Origin: Epithemia pelagica
Taxonomy: Eukaryota; Bacillariophyta; Bacillariophyceae; Surirellales; Surirellaceae
DNA length: 64,000 nt
Reading direction: 5' to 3'
NCBI GenBank assembly: GCA_946965045.2
Contig: OX337229.1
Location: 1,736,001 to 1,800,000, forward strand
Program-made: the position numbers and the translations under genes
The notes under the pieces: generated by a model
Seen by the model: the letters and a program-made list of their open reading frames with translations, nothing else
What the model was told of the DNA's origin: nothing
Database searches by the model: none
In this document: in pieces, positions 55,371-64,000 of the stretch
How the letters are laid out: each line of letters starts with the position of its first letter
Position numbering within the stretch: position 1 is the first letter of the stretch

Positions 55371-56127
55371 TAGCAGAACTCTCATTGAGAATTCAGAAGG
55401 GTAATAGGTAGTTGGGTAAAAGGCTCGCTGAGCCGACAATCGAATCACCAACCGATACAACAATCCTCCACGGTTCAGAGAAGAGTTGCAAGTCGAAGTC
55501 CGCCGTGGGTGGGGGCAGTCGGTCCACTGATAAGAGGTTAGTCTTAAGATGAGTGTTAAAATGGTGATATTAATGATTGTGAGATGATTACTAACTAAGG
55601 TGTTTGATGAAGGTCGAGGTCCTGGCTCCTGTATACGGCCATGGATCTGGTGTGATAGGTCCTCAAATGGTTGGAGTAGACCTGCATTGTTGTATTGAAA
55701 GTATATGCAGTTGTATATCATATACCAATGCCAACAGCTCTTGCTTTGTTGTGATATAGGTAGTTTTCTAGGCGCGTTGTTGATTGCATTCTTGGAATTG
55801 TGGGAATGGAAATATGGTCTCGCGTGATCGTGATTCGTGCTTTGATTACTTAGGTCGTTGAGGTAAGTCGTGGAGGTGCTCACTCGGATCGTGATTGCGC
55901 GCGCTTGAGAATACTGGGCGCGCACGTGATGGGCCATAGTCAATATCCGAGCGGTCGCCGATAGCGCGTGCACTGCGAGCATGCCTTGGCCAAAATTATA
56001 GGTCCGCGAGCATGCCGTCATTCTTTTCTCACTTTTACACAAATGTCATCGGATGCCATAAAATACTAGCATCAGTCGATGTGTTGTAGATTCCACCATC
56101 ACCTAGTTAAAGGTGAGAATCCTAACA
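55371..56127 (-). repeat. E2 3' LTR
   Basis: 757 bp; sense strand begins TGTTAGGATT and ends TTCTGCTA. By eye it differs at two positions from the 5' LTR (near 55737 and 55760). Confidence 0.88.
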
Positions 56128-59100
56128 CTCCCCACAATTCGTCGAGTGAGGATTGTTATTTTCCTTGTCATGCTTCTGAACGTTTCCTCCCCAGAAGAAT
56201 ATGATCTTGAACATGGTCCATACTTTCGAGAATTTCCAATGTTTGTTGAGAATGTCTCCTGGATGTTCTCATAGTCATCATTCTTGAGTTGGTAGGTCTT
56301 GTCGATGCCCTTTGAGCTATGCTCCCCAGGTGCCTTCTTCATCCAAACATTGGGATCTGCTTTAGTTGGTGACAAATCCATATCAATTGGGATGTCAAAG
56401 AAACAGTCACGCCGACATGCTCCTAAAGATTTCAATCCCTTTGAGGCCTTGTGCGTAATCAAGATGTGACCTGATTCCTTGAGTTCTTGTCTTGCAACTA
56501 TCAAGATCTTCTTTCCAGATAAAGCTTCCGGGTGGTGTGCAATTCCAACTTTTGCTCCCCATATATCCATATCATTGAGAATCCCAAGACAGGTGGTTGT
56601 ATGGAAGTTGTGAATGGAAGTAGTACACAAAAAGATTGCCTCAACCGGTTCTTTGGTAAAATCCTCGTCTGTGATGAGAAGTGCTGGGCGAGTATCATCA
56701 TGTTTTACAAGATGGATCCGAATCTTGTTCTTGTGATACTCTTCTGGTGATGCGTTTATCATTTCCCTTCTGTTGAACTGAGCTTGAACGTAATCCTTGA
56801 CTTTTGTGAGGGATTGGATCTGTGAAGCCTGAAAGATCTCAACTTCAGTAGTGTTGTGCCACTTTCTTTTACCATGTTGCTTGTCTAACAAAACAACTAA
56901 TTCTTCATTTGTCATTGAAACTTGATAACCAAACTTGTACTTGAGGGAACGACAGACTTGCTTGATTCTTGACTGCTGTTTGGCAGCTTGAACAAGGCAT
57001 TTACTGGTCTTGACAAAACGCTTGAGATGTTTCCATCCAAGTTCATTTAATAGATCATGTTTCTTGGCATAGGCATCATTTACCATGAGTGACGGAGGCT
57101 CATAGATCATCTCCCCAGTCTCCCAATCAACAAGTATATTACAGTGACTTCTTTTGTAGTCAGGATTGTTGCTAATACTTGACGGTTCTTGATCTGCAAC
57201 AACGTCTCTGAACTGGAAAACGTCATCTTCAGTTTCCTGTGCTTGGTTGTCTTGTTTGACGTATTCCATATGTTGACGGTATGATATTATCTTGTCAATG
57301 TCGGAAATGGATTTGCAGAAAGTGTACTTGATACAGTCTTCTTGCTTGAGAGCATCTTGTTCGAAATCAATGACGCATCTTATAAGACACGGTTGTGGTT
57401 GCTCCCCATTATATGGTTGTCGTTGCTCCCCATTTTCCTCTGGATCATAAACAAGGAAAGGTTGTCCAATAGTGTTATCACATTTGATCATAGGCATTTG
57501 CGTGGATGGATCTTCACCTTTGCTACAAATGAAAATGGGTTTATTTGGAAGCGACTCCTCCCCTGAAGAGGTATCCACACAAAGGTTGCTGGGTGGCGTG
57601 GGTGCATCATGAAGAATGGCAGAGTAACAAAGGGTTTGAGTGTCCAGAGACAAAGTATCACCAATAGGAGGGGCAAAAACAAGCCAGGAGCCAAGTGTCG
57701 TGACAAAAGAGGGAGGGTAGGGACGGTAGGGACGGTGGGAGAGGGCATATGATTCGGTAAAGTAGGGGGCCTTGTCCCAGATAAGGAAGAAAAGTGGGTG
57801 GGTAATGCCGGGTGGGCGACCATTGAGGATCTCAAGAGGGATATGGCCCGAAACGGTCACGACGTATGTTGTCCTCTTAACGGTATGATAACGGTTCTCA
57901 GCCATGTTCTGATCTTGGAGGTATGGTTTGGAACAGTATTCTCCAAGCAGGAGTGTGAAGAAGGAAGGCGTATCAGGTCCATGATCGTAAGGTAAATCCA
58001 AGAGAAGGTTGAGGTTACAGACAACACGATTGGTATACTTCCCAAAGGCATCATTCGGATTGTTGCCATCATTTTCAACAGTCCTTGAAGAAGGTGCCGT
58101 ATCTTGCATGGGATCAAGATACCAATGATTATAGCCCGTCAATTGATTGTCACCGGAGAAAGTAGACATGCGAGAGAGCAGATTTCGAGATATCTCAACT
58201 TTCTGTTTACAGTTGTTGTTCTCGAGACAATCATTAGGGATGGATGTTGCCTTGATATTGGACACCAAATTAGCAAGATCAGATGTTGGATGATTGACAT
58301 CAATATTGGTCACAACTTGTGGAACCAACCGGGTAATCAGATCAAAGAAATTATCTTGATGGTCTTGGGAATCATCTTGAATCATGTCGTCAATCCATGC
58401 ACGACCAGGGTCGGGATCAGGTTCCGGATCAATGTCAAGAGTATGCGTCTGTTCCATGCATGCAGTTGTTGATGACGGATTCTGGGTGGACTTGTTGTAC
58501 GCAATGATTACTTGACGACTATTGTCGTTGAGTTTACTCCACAGATCTCTTGGAAGACTGATCTTTGGACGAAGCGAAGATGATTTCTTGGTCTTCACGT
58601 TAGTTCTCTTAATCATGCGGTGTTTTTCTTTGGGTGATAGATCTTTGATATCAAAATCTTGATCATATTGAAAGTCGCATTGCTTGGTATGCTTAAGTCG
58701 GTTAGACTTTGGTGCTCGAGTTGCTTGGTCATGATCATATGCGGCATCAAGGAGAAGACGGAAATATGATTGATAACAAAGTGTCTTTGCACCAGACAAG
58801 ATGTTGACTTGTCGTAAATCAGGTACCTTTTCAACGGCTTTCATCAGGAAGGTCATCCTAGTGGAGTGGCCAGGAATGTGATCAAACATTGATCCCAGAT
58901 TGTCGAGAAGATGGAATTGGTGTTGAAAGTGGAGAAGAAACTGATCGGTTGTGCCGTGCCATGAATCATCGAGACGAAGATTGGAGATGTAGTTGTTAAG
59001 ACGTAGCACCTCTCTTTTTGCTAAACGAAATGACGAAATGCAACCTTGGTTCAGACGGAGCTTGGTGAAGTCTGCATTGATTCTCCAATGATCATAATTG

Positions 59101-59474
59101 GCCTTGGTGAGGTTCAACCAGGTAGAGCGAGGTAAATCAGACTGCTGCAGGGTTGAGGTTTGTTCTCGTGACCAATGTGCTAGGATCTTCAGTTGATGCC
59201 TTGTAAATGTCTTCAGATCCATCGTCTTGTTCCCATACTTGTATTGTCCAAGGTCCTTGATATTCTTTTCTGGATTGACTGCAAGATAGTCGATGACATT
59301 CAGAATGTGTTCGAAACCACTATGTTTTATCCATTGATGAAGGGCTTGAGCTCGTTCTTCATCACATTCAAATAGATGCTGGGTGATATGATTGAACACT
59401 TGTGTATCTGATATGTCAGGCGGTACTGAGTCGTCAGAAGGAAGAGAAGGTGTCTTGGGGTATGTTGGATCCAT
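56103..59474 (-). CDS. E2 deleted Gag-Pol, one open frame of 1,123 codons
   Basis: Starts MDPTYPKTP, like E1 gag (MDPQSPKTP). Gag matches E1 in LDDSWHGTTDQFLLHFQ, TRMTFLMKAVEKVPDLRQV and LCYQSYFRLLLDAAYDHDQAT but lacks about 150 residues present in E1. Then RVVCNLNLLLDLPYDHGP is joined directly to LLLGEYCSKP (near 57950), removing the integrase core. RT keeps the start (LNDMDIWGAKVGIAHHPEALSGKKI), where the catalytic Asp of WGADIGNAY is Lys. After KKAPGEH (near 56320) the YVDD box and all RNase H are gone, and the last 40 codons read the E1-like tail in another frame, ending inside the LTR. No pol enzyme can be active; Gag might be. Confidence 0.85.
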   Translation of the reverse strand: MDPTYPKTPSLPSDDSVPPDISDTQVFNHITQHLFECDEERAQALHQWIKHSGFEHILNVIDYLAVNPEKNIKDLGQYKYGNKTMDLKTFTRHQLKILAHWSREQTSTLQQSDLPRSTWLNLTKANYDHWRINADFTKLRLNQGCISSFRLAKREVLRLNNYISNLRLDDSWHGTTDQFLLHFQHQFHLLDNLGSMFDHIPGHSTRMTFLMKAVEKVPDLRQVNILSGAKTLCYQSYFRLLLDAAYDHDQATRAPKSNRLKHTKQCDFQYDQDFDIKDLSPKEKHRMIKRTNVKTKKSSSLRPKISLPRDLWSKLNDNSRQVIIAYNKSTQNPSSTTACMEQTHTLDIDPEPDPDPGRAWIDDMIQDDSQDHQDNFFDLITRLVPQVVTNIDVNHPTSDLANLVSNIKATSIPNDCLENNNCKQKVEISRNLLSRMSTFSGDNQLTGYNHWYLDPMQDTAPSSRTVENDGNNPNDAFGKYTNRVVCNLNLLLDLPYDHGPDTPSFFTLLLGEYCSKPYLQDQNMAENRYHTVKRTTYVVTVSGHIPLEILNGRPPGITHPLFFLIWDKAPYFTESYALSHRPYRPYPPSFVTTLGSWLVFAPPIGDTLSLDTQTLCYSAILHDAPTPPSNLCVDTSSGEESLPNKPIFICSKGEDPSTQMPMIKCDNTIGQPFLVYDPEENGEQRQPYNGEQPQPCLIRCVIDFEQDALKQEDCIKYTFCKSISDIDKIISYRQHMEYVKQDNQAQETEDDVFQFRDVVADQEPSSISNNPDYKRSHCNILVDWETGEMIYEPPSLMVNDAYAKKHDLLNELGWKHLKRFVKTSKCLVQAAKQQSRIKQVCRSLKYKFGYQVSMTNEELVVLLDKQHGKRKWHNTTEVEIFQASQIQSLTKVKDYVQAQFNRREMINASPEEYHKNKIRIHLVKHDDTRPALLITDEDFTKEPVEAIFLCTTSIHNFHTTTCLGILNDMDIWGAKVGIAHHPEALSGKKILIVARQELKESGHILITHKASKGLKSLGACRRDCFFDIPIDMDLSPTKADPNVWMKKAPGEHSSKGIDKTYQLKNDDYENIQETFSTNIGNSRKYGPCSRSYSSGEETFRSMTRKITILTRRIVGSVRILTFN

Positions 59475-59978
59475 GGTAGTATATGGTTGGTTCGTTGTTT
59501 ATTTAATGTGTGGTGTGATCTGAACCCGGATGTACCACGTGTGTGCCACGTATGTAAGTACCCGGATGTGTGTTGTGCTGGGAACCCGGATGTGCGGAAC
59601 TCGGTTTTGTCTCTGGTTTGTTGTGGAAACTACTTAAAGTTACTTATCCTTGGTCACTTCTGGACTCGTTGCGGTGATCGAGTTGAACCGGGGAGTCAGG
59701 AATAGTGGTAGCTTCCTCGTCTTGCTCGTAGTCCTCAACAAAGTACTGGTCAGGTGAGTATTGGGAAGGTAGTTGCACGGAGTCCTGGTCCAGCTTGAGG
59801 TCCTGGAATAGGAGAGGGTTGGTGACCCTAGCCTCAGCCAGGCTGGCCCTGTTGTTGGGTTGGGTAGTTTTGTCCTCTAACTCTTGTTTGTTGGGGTAGC
59901 TCAATCTGTAATGGGTGTAGATGGGTAAGTAAGGTATCCAATGCAACTGCAGGGCAATGAGCGATGAGACTGTTAATC
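59475..59978 (-). other. E2 leader between 5' LTR and gag
   Basis: Contains the primer-site region next to the LTR, a decayed counterpart of the E1 upstream ORF (100 codons at 59644-59946 with no ATG start; acidic end DYEQDEEATTIPDSP), and three ACCCGGATGT copies (59524, 59560, 59584) on the + strand. Confidence 0.6.
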
Positions 59979-60735
59979 TAGCAGAACTCTCATTGAGAAT
60001 TCAGAAGGGTAATAGGTAGTTGGGTAAAAGGCTCGCTGAGCCGACAATCGAATCACCAACCGATACAACAATCCTCCACGGTTCAGAGAAGAGTTGCAAG
60101 TCGAAGTCCGCCGTGGGTGGGGGCAGTCGGTCCACTGATAAGAGGTTAGTCTTAAGATGAGTGTTAAAATGGTGATATTAATGATTGTGAGATGATTACT
60201 AACTAAGGTGTTTGATGAAGGTCGAGGTCCTGGCTCCTGTATACGGCCATGGATCTGGTGTGATAGGTCCTCAAATGGTTGGAGTAGACCTGCATTGTTG
60301 TATTGAAAGTATATGCAGTTGTATATCATATACCAATGCCAACAGCCCTTGCTTTGTTGTGATATAGGTAGTTTTCTTGGCGCGTTGTTGATTGCATTCT
60401 TGGAATTGTGGGAATGGAAATATGGTCTCGCGTGATCGTGATTCGTGCTTTGATTACTTAGGTCGTTGAGGTAAGTCGTGGAGGTGCTCACTCGGATCGT
60501 GATTGCGCGCGCTTGAGAATACTGGGCGCGCACGTGATGGGCCATAGTCAATATCCGAGCGGTCGCCGATAGCGCGTGCACTGCGAGCATGCCTTGGCCA
60601 AAATTATAGGTCCGCGAGCATGCCGTCATTCTTTTCTCACTTTTACACAAATGTCATCGGATGCCATAAAATACTAGCATCAGTCGATGTGTTGTAGATT
60701 CCACCATCACCTAGTTAAAGGTGAGAATCCTAACA
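59979..60735 (-). repeat. E2 5' LTR
   Basis: 757 bp, direct repeat of 55371-56127. Its first six bases on the sense strand (TGTTAG) supply the stop codon that ends the interrupted E1 gag frame. Confidence 0.88.
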
Positions 60736-62412
60736 ATGTCCTGCTTGTTTATGCATGTTGGCTTTGAAAGTAACCTTCTTGCTCGTCTTGGATTTGGCAA
60801 TAGAAAGAACACTAGTCAGGTCAGTTGCCGGGTGATGGATATCAGTCGTCATGGCTTGGTTGATAAATTGTGTAACCGGATCTGAATCATCTGGATGCTC
60901 AGGGACTACGCCAGGTGAATCGTCATCAGATGCAACTTGGTTGGGGTCAGGATCAGGTTCCGGATCAATGTCGAGGGCATGTGTTTGCACTTTCCTCGGT
61001 GTTGTTGATGAAGGTGCTTGAATCATCTTGTTATACTCAATGATCAACTTGCGATCTTCTTCAGAAAGTTTGAACCATAGGTCACGCGGTAGACTAACCT
61101 TGGGCGAAGAGGATGGAGATTCAGATGTCACTTTGGTGTTGTGGACATGATACTCCATATCATCTTGTGAGGTTATGTCAGCATCTGTATCTTGGCCATA
61201 TAGTGATTCATGTTGTTTGACATGTCGACGGCGACTTTGAACAGATGACTGGGTTGCTTGATCATGGTCATAAGCTGCGTCTAGAAGGAGACGGAAGTAT
61301 GATTGATAGCAAAGGGATTTTGCACCGGATTTGGTGTTCACCACATTATCCAAGATCTTGACTCGGCGGAGATCAGGTACCTTTTCTACAGCTTGCATGA
61401 GGAAGGTCATCCTGGTATGATCAGGGATGCGATCAGACAATGTCACTAGATTGTCTAGCAAACGGAGCTGCTCTTGAAAGTGTAGAAGAAATTGACGTGT
61501 TGTTCCGCGCCATGTGTCGTCAAGACGTAGATTGGAAATGTAGTTGGTTAAACGGAGGACTTCTCGTTTTGCTAGGTCGGATTCGGTATGCAAAGAGTGT
61601 AACTTCTGCAATACGGCACGCGCATCTTCATCATGTTCATGTTCACGTACATAGGCTCGACCTTGGTCAGTCTGAATGATACGGACAAGAGCGGAGTAAA
61701 GAAATACTTGTTGCTCTTGAAAAAGTTCTTCGGCATACTCATCATCATGGGGTGGTGTGTATTTGAAATTCAGAACGTTGGATAGGCCTTGAGCCTTAGC
61801 TGTAGTCTTGAATACACGCCAGAATGAATCGTAGTATCGTTCATCCTTGAATACCTCATATGCAGTTGCGTCGCGCTTAGTTCCCTTTCTGAATGCTGTA
61901 AGGTCTTGTTGAGATTGGGATGCGGCAGTAACTGTGCTGACAGATTTCACAGATGACGGTGACTTCATTGGCGAGACTGGAACTTGGCTAGGTGGTCCCT
62001 TAGAGAAATCTGTGTTGATCCTCCAAGTGTTGAACTCTTTCCTCGTTAGGTTCATCCAGTCGCTATTGGATAGCTCGTCTTGAATTTCATTGGTCTTGTA
62101 TATGGCCCAATAAGCCAAGAGCTTGATCTGCTGTCTTGTGGGGCCTTGTAGATCATGTGTCTGTTTGTTGACCTTGTATTGTGTCAGTTCGTTCATGGAT
62201 TCCTCGGTATTAGTTTGCATATACGAGATAACATGGGTAATGTTCTCAAAACCATGGTATTTCATCCACTTCATTAAGTATTCGGCCCTTTCCTTGGTAA
62301 AGAATTGGCAGACAGTAAATATGATGTGGTCGAATAGGTCTGTGTTCGAGACATTGTCTTGGTTATCTTCTCCCTTAGGAGTCGTAGGTGTCTTGGGTGA
62401 TTGAGGATCCAT
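60730..62412 (-). CDS. E1 Gag, 3' end cut by E2 insertion
   Basis: 560 residues from ATG 62412. Copia-type gag: KYHGFENITHVISYMQ, DSNWMNL-type SDWMNLTRKEFNTWRINTDF, YYDSFWRVFKTTAKAQGL, YISNLRLDDTWRGTTRQFLLHFQEQLRLLDNL, and SYFRLLLDAAYDHDQAT before a Ser/Asp-rich tail. The last residues (GHC, stop) come from the target site plus the E2 LTR. Without E2 the frame runs directly into Pol: the gag and pol starts differ by 7059 bp, and 5370 bp of insertion plus target copy are both multiples of three. No zinc knuckle is seen. Confidence 0.82.
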   Translation of the reverse strand: MDPQSPKTPTTPKGEDNQDNVSNTDLFDHIIFTVCQFFTKERAEYLMKWMKYHGFENITHVISYMQTNTEESMNELTQYKVNKQTHDLQGPTRQQIKLLAYWAIYKTNEIQDELSNSDWMNLTRKEFNTWRINTDFSKGPPSQVPVSPMKSPSSVKSVSTVTAASQSQQDLTAFRKGTKRDATAYEVFKDERYYDSFWRVFKTTAKAQGLSNVLNFKYTPPHDDEYAEELFQEQQVFLYSALVRIIQTDQGRAYVREHEHDEDARAVLQKLHSLHTESDLAKREVLRLTNYISNLRLDDTWRGTTRQFLLHFQEQLRLLDNLVTLSDRIPDHTRMTFLMQAVEKVPDLRRVKILDNVVNTKSGAKSLCYQSYFRLLLDAAYDHDQATQSSVQSRRRHVKQHESLYGQDTDADITSQDDMEYHVHNTKVTSESPSSSPKVSLPRDLWFKLSEEDRKLIIEYNKMIQAPSSTTPRKVQTHALDIDPEPDPDPNQVASDDDSPGVVPEHPDDSDPVTQFINQAMTTDIHHPATDLTSVLSIAKSKTSKKVTFKANMHKQAGHC

Positions 62413-62732
62413 GGTGTTATTTGGTTGGTTCGATGTTTATTTAATGTGCGGTGTGATGTGGTTTATTTAATGTGTGATGTGATGTGAACCCGGATGTACC
62501 ACGTGTGCCACGTATGTACCACGTATGTGATACCCGGATGTGTGTTGTGATGTGCGACTCCTGGAAATTTCCGTTGATTCCGACAAATTTTCGCCGAGTT
62601 TCAACAAATTTTCGCCGAATTTTCGCGATTTGACGGGAATGTGTGGCGTGTTGTGCGACCAAGGGTACCCGGATGTGCGTTGAGTTTAAGTCTTGGAAAG
62701 GTTTTGAGAGGACGGGTGTTAACTATGAGTAA
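62413..62732 (-). other. E1 spacer between upstream ORF and gag, with repeated short motifs
   Basis: Holds ACCCGGATGT three times (62488, 62532, 62667), a cluster of CCACGTGTG/CCACGTATG units (about 62500-62528), and AAATTTTCGCCGA repeated. A TTTATTTAATGTG segment is doubled near 62435-62475. The first two motif types also occur in the E2 leader. Confidence 0.6.
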
Positions 62733-63512
62733 TTAAGCTTCGGTCTCCGAATCTCCACTCTCTTCCGAATAATCAGAGTCGTTTCCAGGCTCAGATGGGG
62801 CAGCACAAGCAACAGAAGAAGGGGTATCACCTTCAGCCAAGTGGTTCTCGACCTCGGTACGCAAAGGGAAGATAGTTGCACGATGGTCCTCGATGGTATG
62901 GACCTCGTGGATGTAGGCAACGTAGTTATCTAGGCGTACAACGTTAGGAGGCAGAGGGCAAGTCGTCGCGTTCACGACGTAGATGGTATTGTAGTATCCA
63001 GTTGGGCGCTCGAAGGTTAGGAAGCGGAGGTGGACAGTACGGATGGGGTTGCCCGAGAGGGCGGCCAAGATGAGGCGACGCCTCGGAGAACGATGAAGTT
63101 GGTCGTTCAGACGTTCAATGTCTTCTTGGTCGACGATGTGGGTCACCGATTGGAACTGGCGTTCGATCTGGGTCTCCCCACGGATGATCTCGGGATCGAA
63201 GGTCAAAGAAGTTGGTTGACGGAAGTACTTGATATGATCAGCAATCAACCGGGTGGTACGACGGGATCGAGAAGGGACGAGCCGACGAGGCGGACTCGGG
63301 AGCCGAAGCAACGGCGCAGGGATCGGAGCGTGAGGCTGGGTTGGAGTCTCGAATGGGTTGCTGTTGGAACTGTCGACGGAGATGTTGACCGATGTGTTGG
63401 CTGCCTTCGGCGTTGGCACCAGTTCCTGCTGCACCAGGGTATCGGGCTGCCCGGGATGCAGGTTGGCTCGATAGATCTGTCGTACAGGAGTGATAAGCTC
63501 GTTAGTATCCAT
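62733..63512 (-). CDS. E1 extra ORF upstream of gag, unknown function
   Basis: 259 residues, ATG at 63512, only about 36 bp after the 5' LTR. I recognise no family. The N-terminal third is Pro/Arg-rich (APLLRLPSPPRRLVPSRSRR). The middle has a possibly folded segment (RRRLILAALSGNPIRTVHLRFLTF, YYNTIYVVNATTCPLPPNVVRLDNYVAYIHEVHTIEDHRA), and the C-terminus is acidic (NDSDYSEESGDSETEA). Copia elements normally begin with gag, so an ORF in this position is unusual. E2 keeps a decayed equivalent, suggesting that it is a feature of this lineage. It could be an accessory RNA-binding or assembly protein, or captured sequence. Confidence 0.6.
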   Translation of the reverse strand: MDTNELITPVRQIYRANLHPGQPDTLVQQELVPTPKAANTSVNISVDSSNSNPFETPTQPHAPIPAPLLRLPSPPRRLVPSRSRRTTRLIADHIKYFRQPTSLTFDPEIIRGETQIERQFQSVTHIVDQEDIERLNDQLHRSPRRRLILAALSGNPIRTVHLRFLTFERPTGYYNTIYVVNATTCPLPPNVVRLDNYVAYIHEVHTIEDHRATIFPLRTEVENHLAEGDTPSSVACAAPSEPGNDSDYSEESGDSETEA

Positions 63513-63548
63513 GAAACCACAAGGAAATAAGCTTTGAGACTGTTAATC

Positions 63549-64000
63549 TGTTACAATTCTTTCTGAATCGTAGGGACATTGATGCTCGGTAGAGCAGACA
63601 ATCAGGTAGGTCACCAACCGATACAAGCTTCTCAGGGTCAGAGAAGCAAGCAAGTCGTAGTCTATCAAAAGGATAGTCGGGACACAAAAGAAGATGTGAT
63701 AAATGGTGATATTGTTAGATTGTGTGTTGATTACTACGATAGGTCTACGTGAAATGTTCGGTCCTGCCAAGGGTCATGTGTCATAGGTTCTTGGCGGCAA
63801 CAGGTTTGGAATAGTTGGAGTCGATTCATGTGATGTATATGACATGTATATGTGGACGGATAACATATACAGGGTCAACAGCTCTTGCTTTGGGTTGGCA
63901 TAGTTGTTTTCATGGCGCGCAGCTTGTTGACAATTTGGAGATTGTGGGAATGGAAATATGGTCTCGCGTGATCGTGTGTCGTGCTTGGGATACTTAGACC
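63549..64000 (-). repeat. E1 5' LTR, truncated by window end
   Basis: 452 bp seen, apparently identical to 50578-51029. The minus-strand end TTGTAACA is followed by GATTAACAGTCTCA, the presumed primer-site region shared with E2. Confidence 0.88.

Larger units (their letters stand above)
55371..60735 (-). mobile_element. Non-autonomous Copia element E2 nested in E1
   Basis: 5,365 bp with 757-bp LTRs and a perfect 5-bp target duplication. It is related to E1 in primer-site region (GATTAACAGTCTCA next to the LTR in both), purine tract (TTGTGGGGAG) and most coding blocks, but it lacks the protease site, integrase core, RT catalytic box and RNase H. The single frame stays open. It is younger than E1, since it sits inside it. 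Confidence 0.9.
50578..64000 (-). mobile_element. Copia retrotransposon E1, interrupted by E2, right LTR truncated by window
   Basis: 3' LTR 50578-51360, internal parts 51361-55370 and 60736-63548, 5' LTR from 63549 to beyond 64000. The order on the minus strand is primer-site region, upstream ORF, gag, (E2), protease, integrase, RT, RNase H, purine tract TGTGGGGAG, LTR. The visible 452 bp of the 5' LTR look identical to the 3' LTR, so the insertion is recent. If the second LTR is also 783 bp, E1 without E2 is about 8.4 kb. It is inserted in the RT element; the left flank is GATAA and the right target copy is outside the window. Confidence 0.88.

Noticed and set aside
55314-56042. A 240-codon minus-strand frame, repeated at 59973-60650
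   Set aside because: It lies wholly or almost wholly within the E2 LTR copies; it is a chance frame in a repeat and has no domain features.
1-64000. CRISPR arrays, operons or bacterial defence systems
   Set aside because: No spaced direct repeats of that kind; introns, organelle leaders and retroelements show that this is eukaryotic nuclear DNA.

Overview
The window looks like nuclear DNA of a diatom or a close photosynthetic stramenopile, most likely a pennate diatom. Evidence: a nucleus-encoded magnesium-chelatase H subunit whose leader ends in the ASAF motif used for import into secondary red plastids, a nucleus-encoded sigma-70 factor, short GT-AG introns of about 64-110 bp (a few to about 250 bp), compact genes with short intergenic gaps, and Copia retrotransposons with the integrase and RT style seen in diatom (CoDi-type) elements. 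Species cannot be fixed from the sequence.

Layout. 1-2.5 kb: a multi-exon membrane-protein gene and a small PET117-like gene. 3.4-7.7 kb: a mariner-like DNA transposon with 46-bp terminal inverted repeats ending in TA and a frameshifted transposase. 8.8-17.2 kb: a membrane-anchored GH16 glycosidase, a Polycomb-type RING/RAWUL protein (PCGF-like), a mitochondrial chalcone-isomerase-like protein and a histidine acid phosphatase-like membrane protein. 17.46-23.58 kb: a complete Copia element (called E0 here) with 142-bp LTRs but a broken pol. 23.9-46.7 kb: an ordinary gene block with chlH, a DUF1295 reductase-like membrane protein, a DOA10/MARCHF6-type E3 ligase, a PP6-type phosphatase, mitochondrial ribosomal protein uL1m, a plastid sigma factor and a large repeat-rich type II membrane protein.

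47.4-64 kb is a three-level nest of retroelements. A non-LTR-like RT/RNase H element is interrupted by a Copia element (E1, LTR 783 bp, second LTR cut by the window end). E1 is itself interrupted in its gag-pol reading frame by a second, related Copia element (E2, 55371-60735, LTR 757 bp, target duplication GACAT). Arithmetic on the coordinates shows that removing E2 plus one target copy leaves E1 gag and pol in one frame. The few LTR differences indicate that both insertions are young.

The most unusual object is E2. It has lost the protease active site, the integrase core, the RT catalytic box and RNase H, yet keeps one open frame of 1,123 codons that runs into its LTR, and it inserted recently. 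It looks like a non-autonomous element mobilised in trans, perhaps by E1-like relatives. E1 and E2 also share an extra leader segment between the primer-binding site and gag. In E1 it holds a 259-codon extra ORF, and in both elements it holds three copies of a 10-bp motif (ACCCGGATGT on the + strand).

All multi-exon models below were phase-checked: summed exon lengths are divisible by three and give one open frame.
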